Part shown: piece after piece, positions 8,301 through 14,999 of the stretch
How positions within the stretch are numbered: the stretch's first letter is position 1
Layout: each line of letters opens with the position of its first letter
Assembly (NCBI GenBank): GCA_022822445.1
Contig: JAJEBR010000086.1
Coordinates: 1 to 60,154 of the forward strand
Source: Gemmatimonadota bacterium
GTDB lineage: Bacteria > Gemmatimonadota > Gemmatimonadetes > Longimicrobiales > Gaopeijiaceae
Length of the DNA stretch: 60,154 bases
Direction: 5' to 3'
Made by a program: the position numbers and the translations under genes
The notes under the pieces: model-generated
The model's input: only the letters and a program-made list of their open reading frames with translations
Told to the model about the DNA's origin: nothing
The model's database searches: none

Positions 8301-8817
8301 CCGTTTCCGGCCCGGGTACAACAGCTGGGACAGCTTCCAAAGGCTTACGCTCCACGAGATCGGGCATGTGTTGGGCATCGGTTCGAGACGATGGAGCGTT
8401 ATGCTGAAGAAGACCGACGACACGCCGCCCGACCGGTACTTTCCCGGCCCGCTGGCCATCGCTGCGTTCAACGAGGCGGGCGGCCTGGCCTACGACGGCA
8501 ACAGGGTGCCGGTGCAGACCACTGGCCTGGGGCAGGGCACGCACTGGCGCTACAACGTGCTCCGCGGCGAGCTCATGGGGAGCGGCGGATACGCCCTCAG
8601 CGCGATCACCGTGCAGGCGCTCGCCGACATGGGGCATGTGGTCGACGTGACCAGGGCCGACGCCTACACGCTGCCGGGGCTGGGCTCGGCTGCGGGCGCG
8701 GTGTCGGCGGACGACGGCAGCGGCGGCGAGGAGTTCGTTCACGCCGACAGCGTTCTCCAACTGCCGGTCGTGGTCGTGGACTCCACCGGCAAGGTCGTGC
8801 GCGTCATCCGCAACTGA
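5389..8817 (+). CDS. Secreted Ig-like / leucine-rich-repeat / metzincin metalloprotease lipoprotein
   Basis: A 1142-residue exported protein. A signal peptide ends in a lipobox (LGACGGD). BIG2-like and further Ig-like domains span about residues 40-330 (for example RWSSTDTSVFTVDGDG). About a dozen leucine-rich repeats of the form LxxLxLxxNxLxxLPPGxFxGL run from about 365 to 660. A cadherin-like segment follows (YFSDPDGDSLVYGVESSD), then a protease domain with HEIGHVLGIGS at 989-999 and a Met-turn candidate ELMGSGG near 1062. HExxHxxGxxx plus a Met-turn is the metzincin zinc site. The likely role is a surface-anchored protease with LRR and Ig modules for binding. ATG at 5389 has GGAGGTG 6 nt upstream. 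Two 44-bp elements lie upstream. Confidence 0.85.
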   Translation: MSKAIGRFPNRGCAAALAAVGAVLPGLGACGGDAPVEPPPDAPRWVTLVPDSARLTYIGERARFQVRLGRDPELLSGSVVRWSSTDTSVFTVDGDGEVTARGNGLAELVAEYRPHIRDSAPVRVEQETVALDVLGDGQRAGAGLALPGPVGVRLFDAGGTVVAWPTRVRFEVGEGSGSADPAEALSDSLGAARTVWTMGAVPGAGVLAASVGDGPGAEIGATVLARDGDVARVVAHAGGEQWAPAGETLAEPVVVRLVDAAGGRVPGASVRFEPARGHGTVEPAEAVSDIEGLAATTWTLGEEPGPQTLVAAASAGASVEVAARAQSDEGVCARTPAVADALVARIGVAGCADVTEAQLAAMGWLDLGNLGIPRLGSGDFAGLKALTRLDLSGNELAELPPGIFAGLPQLELLFLRNNRLAALPPGVFAGLGRLRSLWLHGNELAELPPGIFGGLPELRELLLHRNRLEALPPDVFAGLSSLVGLYLENNRLSELPPDIFAGLTKLDQLYLDENDLVTVPAGVFGDLSSLRRLSLRDNSLASLPPGVFDGLSRLEVLVLYANGINHLPPSVFDDLERLVELDLGGVFLDDLPPGAFAGKPNLEVLNLEINDLTELRPGVFAGLRKLRYLALRSNELTELPPGVFAGLGSLETFWAQRNPGAPFPILAEFERVDAEDMLAPGPARVVMRVPHGAPFAFRMPVSVQRGTASAGWLEVGAGDTASAPLVVERPSGRTDAVHLSFGQAPGLPTTYAGIEVVGGDQVALFADTDNRSPVFRAQLPPHWMQAGSEPAGLELAPYFSDPDGDSLVYGVESSDPSVAVGRIEAGTLWFEGLAEGEAAVEVTATDPEGLMASQRMGLTVLPPADPDRFNIHLFFDGGFSDRHKEAARRAADRWEEVVVGDLPEVPIDGYLDDCGYDTGRRLVGTVDDLVIQMHSNSKGFVSNPDLSIAGTCGRRAGSGLAFHGAVWYSTSRFRPGYNSWDSFQRLTLHEIGHVLGIGSRRWSVMLKKTDDTPPDRYFPGPLAIAAFNEAGGLAYDGNRVPVQTTGLGQGTHWRYNVLRGELMGSGGYALSAITVQALADMGHVVDVTRADAYTLPGLGSAAGAVSADDGSGGEEFVHADSVLQLPVVVVDSTGKVVRVIRN

Positions 8818-9137
8818 GGGGGGGGCGGCCCGCCTGCGATCCGCTGGCAGGGCCCGGTGAAGTCCGATATGGTCGCGGCCGTGCTCATGTATCCTCAATT
8901 GCGCTCGGCCTCTTGACGGCGGGAGACGGGACCGCCGCGACCACGCCCGTAGCGCTTGACGTCCCGCCCCCCATTCCCAACCGGCCCGCAAGCCGCGGTG
9001 CCCGAAGCCCGTGGGCAACGCACCCCCGGCCGGCGTGTTATGTTGCCCTCCCCGCGCGGCGCCAAAACCGATCCGACGCGTGGCGGCTCGGGGAACCCGT
9101 GACACGGAACCGTCAACCCTTCCCAAAGAGGACTGCC
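8818..9137. other. Non-coding gap between LRR-protease and yggX
   Basis: Opens with a G8 run right after the stop codon. I see no convincing hairpin-plus-T-run terminator, no RNA gene and no reading frame with normal composition and a ribosome-binding site. The yggX promoter must lie here, but I cannot identify its boxes. Confidence 0.4.
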
Positions 9138-9428
9138 GTGGAGCCTATCCGCTGCCTGAGACACCCGGATGAACCCTCCCCGGCCCTCCCGCGCCCCCCC
9201 TTCCGTTCGGAGCTGGGCGAGCGCATTCAGCGCGGGATCTGCGCCCGGTGCTGGCGCGACTGGCTGCAGCACCAGACGCTGCTCATCAACCATTTCGGCC
9301 TCGATCCGCGCAAGCCGGAGTCGAAGGAGTTCCTCTACGGGCAGGTCAGGGCCGTGCTCTTCGGCGAGGGCGAAGCCGCGGAGATCGACACCTCGAAGCA
9401 GGGGTCGATCGGGCCGCCGGGCGGCTGA
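9138..9428 (+). CDS. yggX: YggX-type Fe(2+)-trafficking protein
   Basis: A 96-residue cytoplasmic protein resembling YggX: RSELGERIQRGICARCWRDW, then QHQTLLINHFGLDP, then FLYGQVRAVLFGEG. This order (GELGKRI...W..WQ..QTMLINE...FLFEG) is diagnostic of the family, which is linked to iron handling and protection of Fe-S proteins from oxidation. The N-terminus carries an extra CLRHP and a CxxC-like ICARC not seen in classical YggX. The start is GTG 9138 with AGAGGA about 8 nt upstream. A long frame running in from the LRR gene in the same phase is a shadow and is ignored. Confidence 0.8.
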   Translation: MEPIRCLRHPDEPSPALPRPPFRSELGERIQRGICARCWRDWLQHQTLLINHFGLDPRKPESKEFLYGQVRAVLFGEGEAAEIDTSKQGSIGPPGG

Positions 9429-9568
9429 GGGCCACGCGGCGAGCAGCGCGCTCACGCGGGAATCCGGACGCCACCGGGCACCCCGCGCAGGACGCCATCC
9501 CGTGAACCATTGCCCCGCGCGCCAACCCGGACCCACCCCTGCCAGCGACCAGGCCGCCGGGCGGCTGA
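9412..9568. repeat. 17-bp direct repeat bracketing the yggX-rocD gap
   Basis: GGCCGCCGGGCGGCTGA occurs at 9412-9428, forming the last codons and stop of yggX, and again at 9552-9568, just past the end of rocD. The copies are 140 bp apart. They could mark an old insertion, duplication or deletion junction, or be coincidence in GC-rich sequence. The 120 bp between them show no gene. Confidence 0.45.
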
Positions 9569-9572
9569 ACCC

Positions 9573-10799
9573 CTATCTCAGCACGGCCTCGATCTCGACC
9601 AGCGCGTCTTCCAGCTCCGCGCGCGTCACCGTCAGCGGCGGCGCGAACCGCACGACCTGGTGGTGCGTCTCCTTGGCGAGAATTCCGCGCGTCTTGAGCG
9701 CCTCGCAGTACGGCCTCGCGGTCCCCGAGGACTCCTTGATCACCACGCCGATCATGAGCCCCCTGCCCCGCACCCCCTCCACGTGCGGCGAGTCGATCGC
9801 GCGCAGCCGGTCCATGAACCAGCTCCCCAGCTCGTCCGAGCGGCGCGACAGGTCCTCCTCGATGATCACGCGCAGCGACGCCCTGCCCACGGCCGCGCCC
9901 AGCGGGTTGCCGCCGAAGGTCGACCCGTGGTCGCCCGGGCGGAACACGTCCATGAACTCGCTGTCCGCGATCGCGGCCGACACCGGGTAGACCCCGCCGC
10001 CGAGCGCCTTGCCCACGATCAGCACGTCGGGCCGCACGTCCTCCCAGTCGCAGCAGAAGAACCGCCCGGTGCGGCCCAGCCCCGTCTGGATCTCGTCGGC
10101 CACCAGCGCCACGCCGTTCTCGCGGCACAGCTCCGCCGCGTCGCGCATGTACCCGTCCGGCGGCACGATCACCCCCGCCTCACCCTGGATGGGCTCGACC
10201 AGAAAGCCGACCGTGTTGGGCCCGATCGCGGCCCTCAGCGCGTCGATGTCGCCGTACGGGATCACCCTGAACCCGGGCGTGAAGGGCCCGAACCCCGCGC
10301 GGTACTGCTCCTCCGACGAGAACCCCACGATCGTCGTCGTCCGCCCGTGGAAGTTGTCCTCGCAGACGATGATCTCCGCCTCGCCGTCGGGCACCCCGCG
10401 CGCCTGGTAGCCCCACTTGCGCACCATCTTGATCGCGGTCTCGACGGCCTCGGCACCGGTGTTCATCGGCAGGGCGGCGTCGAACCCGGCGGCCTCGCAG
10501 AGCTCGCGCAGGAACGGCCCCATCTGGTCGTTGTGGAAGGCGCGCGAGGTCAGCGTGAGCCGGTCCATCTGCTCCCGGGCCGCAGCGATGATCTCCGGGT
10601 GCCGGTGCCCCTGGTTCACCGCGGAATAGGAGGCCAGCATGTCGAGGTACCGGTTGCCCTCCACATCCCAGACCCAAACGCCCTCGCCCCGGTCGAGGAC
10701 CACCGGCAGCGGGTGGTAGTTGTGGGCGGAATAGCGCTCCGCCTCTTCCAGGTAGCGCTGAGTGACGGAGGGGGCGGGCGGGGCCATGGTCGTGGTCAT
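9573..10799 (-). CDS. rocD: Ornithine aminotransferase
   Basis: A PLP-dependent class III aminotransferase converting ornithine and a 2-oxo acid to glutamate semialdehyde and an amino acid. The 408 residues contain YSAHNYHPLPVVLDRGEGV and LASYSAVNQGHRHP, which are characteristic of RocD rather than of acetylornithine aminotransferase. They also contain the ADEIQTGLGRTG motif and the PLP-lysine segment VGKALGGGVYPVSA. The start ATG 10799 has GAAGGAA about 10 nt upstream. An unusually AT-rich, palindrome-bearing region lies 130-210 bp upstream and is a candidate control region for arginine/ornithine catabolism. Confidence 0.92.
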   Translation of the reverse strand: MTTTMAPPAPSVTQRYLEEAERYSAHNYHPLPVVLDRGEGVWVWDVEGNRYLDMLASYSAVNQGHRHPEIIAAAREQMDRLTLTSRAFHNDQMGPFLRELCEAAGFDAALPMNTGAEAVETAIKMVRKWGYQARGVPDGEAEIIVCEDNFHGRTTTIVGFSSEEQYRAGFGPFTPGFRVIPYGDIDALRAAIGPNTVGFLVEPIQGEAGVIVPPDGYMRDAAELCRENGVALVADEIQTGLGRTGRFFCCDWEDVRPDVLIVGKALGGGVYPVSAAIADSEFMDVFRPGDHGSTFGGNPLGAAVGRASLRVIIEEDLSRRSDELGSWFMDRLRAIDSPHVEGVRGRGLMIGVVIKESSGTARPYCEALKTRGILAKETHHQVVRFAPPLTVTRAELEDALVEIEAVLR

Positions 10800-10929
10800 G
10801 GTGGTTGTTCCTTCAGTTGATTCCCGGAATGGGGTTGCCGGCCGCGTCGTTCGGGGCCGGCTACAGGAGTGTGGGAAGGGATTCTCGCGGGTGTGGGCGC
10901 AATCATCAAGGGGCGGTCGGCCCGAGTCG

Positions 10930-11012
10930 CGTCTACGGCGTATATACTGAAATATATTTTCTCACTTAGAATATATAAAATAGCATATCACTGATATACG
11001 GCAGTATATGAC
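10930..11012. promoter_or_regulatory. AT-rich island with ATATAC-N4-GTATAT palindrome
   Basis: About 80 bp of strongly AT-rich DNA inside very GC-rich surroundings. It contains GTATATACTGAAATATAT, AATATATAAAA and a perfect inverted repeat ATATAC-GGCA-GTATAT at 10994-11009. It lies upstream of rocD and downstream of the nitrilase gene. It is likely an operator/promoter for rocD. Which regulator binds is not visible from the sequence. Confidence 0.5.
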
Positions 11013-11095
11013 AAATGGCAGCCCAACCGATCTTCCGCGGCCAGAAATGCAGTCAGCAACGCGGCGCGGATCCTGAATGCCGGAGCGCCCGCCGC

Positions 11096-12049
11096 CTACC
11101 GCCTCACCGCATCCATCGGCGCCTCGTTCACCCGGAATTCGAAGACATCCGGCCGCGCGTAGTGCCCCACCACATCGAAGTCGAACTTGCCGCGCGCCAC
11201 GTCGCCGAGGTCCAGATCGGCCTGGAGAACGCCCGCCTCGCCGAGGAGCGGTCCGGCCAGGGGCTCACCCAGGGGATTGTAGATGGAAGTCCCGCCGGGC
11301 GACAGCACCTCGGGCCAGTCGGCGAACTCGCCGAGGATCTCGATGTCCGCCGGGTAGTGCTCCTTGGTGACGAACTGGTTGCAGCCGATCACGAAGCAGC
11401 GCCCCTCCAGCGCGATGTGCCGCAGCGTGGCCTGCCATCGGTCGCGCGAATCGGCGGTCGGGGCGAGGTAGATCTCCACGCCCTTGCCGTACATGGCCAT
11501 GCGGGCGAGCGGCATGTAGTTCTCCCAGCAGATCAGCCCGCCGAGCTTGCCGAAGGGGGTGTCCAGAACAGGCAGCGTACTCCCGTCCCCCTCGCCCCAG
11601 ATGAGGCGTTCGGCGGCCGTCGGCTTGAGCTTGCGGTGGAGGCCGGCCAGGGTGCCGTCGGGGGCGAAATAGAGCAGCGTGCAGAAGAGGGTGCCGGGCG
11701 AATGGGCGGCCCCCTTCTCGATGACGCCCACCGCCAGGTAGACGCCCGCGTCGGCGGCTGCGCGTCCCATCCGCTCGGTCTCCGGGCCCGGAACGCGGAT
11801 CGCCGCGTCGTGGTAGCGGCCGAAGGTGCGGCGACCCTCCGGTTTGCGTCCGCCGACCGCGGTGCCGAAGGCGAGTCCCCAGGGATATCCGCCGACGAAG
11901 GCTTCGGGAAAGACGACCAGCCCGGCCCCGGCTTCGGCAGCCGCCGCCGTGGTCGCGCACAGCTCGGCAACGGCCGAGGCGGAGTCGAAGGGGAAGCCGC
12001 GCGGCTGGACGGCGGCGACGCGGACGCGTTGGCTATCTTGGGCAGGCAT
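11096..12049 (-). CDS. Nitrilase-family carbon-nitrogen hydrolase
   Basis: A 317-residue nitrilase-superfamily protein with the Glu-Lys-Cys triad visible: Glu in VVFPEAFVGGYPWG, Lys in LHRKLKPTAAERLIWG, Cys in GGLICWENYMP. The PEAFVGGYPWG and LKPTAAERLIWGEGDGS segments match aliphatic/aryl nitrilases rather than amidases or NAD synthetase domains, so it probably hydrolyses an organic nitrile to acid and ammonia. The true substrate is unknown. It is divergent from the M20 amidohydrolase gene, with about 50 bp between starts, so the two may share a control region. Confidence 0.85.
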   Translation of the reverse strand: MPAQDSQRVRVAAVQPRGFPFDSASAVAELCATTAAAAEAGAGLVVFPEAFVGGYPWGLAFGTAVGGRKPEGRRTFGRYHDAAIRVPGPETERMGRAAADAGVYLAVGVIEKGAAHSPGTLFCTLLYFAPDGTLAGLHRKLKPTAAERLIWGEGDGSTLPVLDTPFGKLGGLICWENYMPLARMAMYGKGVEIYLAPTADSRDRWQATLRHIALEGRCFVIGCNQFVTKEHYPADIEILGEFADWPEVLSPGGTSIYNPLGEPLAGPLLGEAGVLQADLDLGDVARGKFDFDVVGHYARPDVFEFRVNEAPMDAVRR

Positions 12050-12100
12050 TCCGTAATCTGTTCAGACCCATTCGTTCGCACCACCCGGGAGACCTGAGTG

Positions 12101-13594
12101 ATGAAGACCCGCGCAAACCTCGTCATCGAATCGACGGGCGTGATCCCGACCGGGTTCGCCCTCGCGGCCCTCGCCGCCTGGAACGCCCCCGCCCCCGCAG
12201 CCGCTCAATCCGGCCACGACGCCGTCCTCGCCCACGTCGAGGCCAATGCGGCCGCGCACGCCGAGGTAGCCCAGCGGATCTGGGACTTCGCCGAGGTCGG
12301 CTACCAGGAGACCGAGAGCTCGGCGCTGCTGCAGGAGCAGCTGGCGCGCGCCGGATTCGAAATCGAGGACGGCGTGGCGGGGATGCCCACCGCATTCGTC
12401 GCCTCCTGGGGGGAAGGGTCGCCCGTGATCGGGGTGCTGGCCGAATTCGACGCGCTGCCCGGCATCACGCAATCGCGCAGCCCCTACCCGGATCCCGTCT
12501 TCTCGATGGCCGCCGGGCACGCGTGCGGGCACCATCTCTTCGGCGCGGGATCCGTTGCCGCGGCTCTGGCCGTCAAGGACTGGCTGGCCTCGTCCGGGAC
12601 GCCGGGCACGATCCGCCTCTACGGCACGCCGGCGGAGGAGGGCGGCGCGGGGAAGGTCTACATGGTGCGGGGCGGCCTCTTCGGCGATGTCGACGCCGTC
12701 CTTCACTGGCACCCGAGCAGCGCCAACGACGCCAGCCCCTCCACGTCGCTGGCCAACAAGTCCGCCAAGTTCCGCTTCCGGGGGGTCTCGGCGCACGCGG
12801 CGGGCGCGCCCGACCAGGGCCGCAGCGCGCTGGACGGGGTGGAGGCGATGAACCACATGGTCAACCTGATGCGCGAGCACGTGCCGCAGGAGACGCGCAT
12901 CCACTACGTGATCACCGCAGGCGGATCTGCGCCCAATGTCGTGCCCTCCTTCGCGGAGGTGTACTACTACGTGCGCAACCCGGACGTGGAGGTGGCACGG
13001 GCGATCTTCGAGCGGGTCGTGCTGGCGGCGGAGGGGGCGGCCCGGGGGACCGAGACGACCATGGAGTACGAGGTGATCCACGGGCTGTACGCCATGCTGG
13101 CCAACGAAGCGCTGCAGCGTCGCGCCCAGGCCAACCTGGAGCGGGTGGGCGGCGTGGTGTACGACGAGGAGGAGCGTGCGTTCGCCCAGCAGATTCAGAC
13201 GACGCTGAACAACCGGCCGCCCATCGAAAGCGCCGCTGCAGTCCAGCCGTACGCGCCCCGACAGGGCGGCGGATCGACCGACGTGGCCGACGTGAGCTGG
13301 GTGGTGCCCACCGTGGGGATCGGCACCGCGACCTGGGTGCCCGGCACGCCCGCCCACTCCTGGCAGGCGATCGCCGCGGGCGGCACCTCGATCGGCAACA
13401 AGGGAATGATCGTCGCGGCCAAGACGCTGGCCATGACCGCGGTCGACCTCTTCACCGACCCCGCGCTGCTGGCGGCCGCCAGGGCGGAGTACCTGGAGCG
13501 CGTGGGTCCCGGCTTCGAGTACATCGCGCTGGTGGGCGACCGCGATCCGCCGCTGGACTACCGGAGGAATCCGGGGCGGGGGTTGGACCGCTAG
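12101..13594 (+). CDS. M20-family amidohydrolase (AbgB-like), exported
   Basis: A 497-residue M20D-type metallopeptidase/amidohydrolase. Metal-site landmarks are MAAGHACGHHLFGAGS, TPAEEGGAGK, and the dimerisation-domain segment FRGVSAHAAGAPDQGRSALD. These match p-aminobenzoyl-glutamate hydrolase subunit B and related indole-acetyl-amino-acid hydrolases. The N-terminus carries a signal peptide ending near PAPAAAQSG, so the enzyme is periplasmic, unlike cytoplasmic AbgB. ATG at 12101 is preferred over the overlapping GTG 12098, with GGGAG upstream. Its stop overlaps the 3' end of the convergent propeller pseudogene. Confidence 0.85.
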   Translation: MKTRANLVIESTGVIPTGFALAALAAWNAPAPAAAQSGHDAVLAHVEANAAAHAEVAQRIWDFAEVGYQETESSALLQEQLARAGFEIEDGVAGMPTAFVASWGEGSPVIGVLAEFDALPGITQSRSPYPDPVFSMAAGHACGHHLFGAGSVAAALAVKDWLASSGTPGTIRLYGTPAEEGGAGKVYMVRGGLFGDVDAVLHWHPSSANDASPSTSLANKSAKFRFRGVSAHAAGAPDQGRSALDGVEAMNHMVNLMREHVPQETRIHYVITAGGSAPNVVPSFAEVYYYVRNPDVEVARAIFERVVLAAEGAARGTETTMEYEVIHGLYAMLANEALQRRAQANLERVGGVVYDEEERAFAQQIQTTLNNRPPIESAAAVQPYAPRQGGGSTDVADVSWVVPTVGIGTATWVPGTPAHSWQAIAAGGTSIGNKGMIVAAKTLAMTAVDLFTDPALLAAARAEYLERVGPGFEYIALVGDRDPPLDYRRNPGRGLDR

Positions 13595-14932
13595 CGGACC
13601 GCCTCCGGCAGCCGCTTCACGATGATCGTGGGGACATCGAACTCGTCCGTCTCGACGAAGGCGACGATGCCGCCGGGCCCGAACGCGGCGGGCATGCGCG
13701 TCTCCTCCAGCGAGAACGTGCCGACGTACTCTCCCTCCGCGGAGAGGACATCGATCCATCCGTCAGTCACCTCGTCCGCCTCCGTCACAGCGCCCGGTAC
13801 CATCCCGATCTGTTCCAAGGGATCGCCCCCCCACCGCTGTACCCAGATCGTCCCCTCCCAGGTCGTACGAAGCTCGTGCAACAGGGGCACTTCGGACATG
13901 AAAGGCGCGTTCGCGACCATATCGCGCATGCCCTCCATCATGCTCTCCATCATGGCTGCCAACTGCTCCCGGAAGGCCGACGGAAGGTCGCCGCCCGGAT
14001 CCGGGGCGTTGAACTGTCCCTCGACGGATTCCTCGTATTGCTCCAGCACCCGCGCCCGGGTGCGCTCCCGCAGTTGTTCGGTAACGGGCTGCGGGTGGAG
14101 GGGCCGGCCCACGACTCGCGGCGGCGCACCCGCCGTGTGGATCTTCACGGCGTACGCGGAGGAATCCGAATACGCCACTCCACCACCAGGGAGAACATCG
14201 AACGCCAGGCGGGGCTCGTAGTAGGCGAACGCTTCGCCGAGCGCGGCGAACACGTCCGACGGATCGTCGGTCTCCATCGTGACCTGCTGCTCGGGGCGCG
14301 GCTCCCAACCCTCCGCGAACGGAACCTGGACGGCCTCTTCGCCCTCGCCCAGCACCACGCGGTAGATCGTGCGGTCACCTGTCGAGCCGGATGCTTCGCC
14401 CTGGCTGAGCGTAACGTTCGAACTCCGAATCAGGAACAGCGCGGTCCCCGTCCCGGGCGGCGCGCACGATCTGCGCGGAGACGTTCCGGTCGGCACCCGC
14501 ATCCGCGAAGCGGAGCGCGCGTTCGAACGAGCCATCCGGGCCGAACAGAAGGTAGGCGCGGTGTCCGTCGTCGACGATCACGGCCCCGCCCCCGGGCCGG
14601 GCCACCATCTGGTCCACGTCGCGAAGCTCACCCGGGCCGTCGCCCATGCGCCCGAACTCGGCCACCAGGCCTCCGGCCCCGTCCACGACCACGAAGCGGG
14701 TGGAGGACCCCGTCTCGTCACGAATGTAGAGGTGACCGCGCGCGTCGAAGTCCAGGTCCTCGATCTCGGTGAACGCATCCCACCCTTGCGCCGCAATCCC
14801 GCCGACCCGGTAGACCTCCTCGAAGCCGGCCGCCAGCGGACGGTCCTCGCTCACCGGCGGAGCGGCCCCTTCCCCGGTGTCGCCGCCGCAAGCCGCCAGC
14901 AATCCAACGATCACAACGCAACTGCTTCTCAT
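13591..14932 (-). pseudogene. Frameshifted 6-bladed beta-propeller lipoprotein
   Basis: Two overlapping frames together make one propeller protein. The N-terminal part (14932 down to 14375) has a lipoprotein signal MRSSCVVIVGLLAACGGD, preceded by GGAGG, and the family motif GRMGDGPGELRDVDQM. The rest (about 14445 down to 13591) continues in another frame as LFLIRSSNVTLSQGEASG. The frames join naturally at RAARDGDRA|LFLIRSS near 14440, where the strand reads GACCGCGCTGTTC. Restoring one CG dinucleotide (CGCGCG) would repair it. This looks like a 2-nt deletion in a CG repeat, either a genuine recent inactivation or a sequencing error. Paralogues lie at 48842, 51420 and 58522. Confidence 0.75.
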
Positions 14933-14999
14933 GCCACAAGCCTCCAGAGTCGATGCGCATGACGAAGCCAGCATCATATGTCCCGGGCTTGCCGACGCG

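Noticed and set aside
6699-9137. Long plus-strand frame overlapping the LRR-protease gene and running into yggX
   Set aside because: Arg/Gly/Ala-rich shadow of the real gene; only its last 97 codons (yggX) look like protein with a ribosome-binding site.
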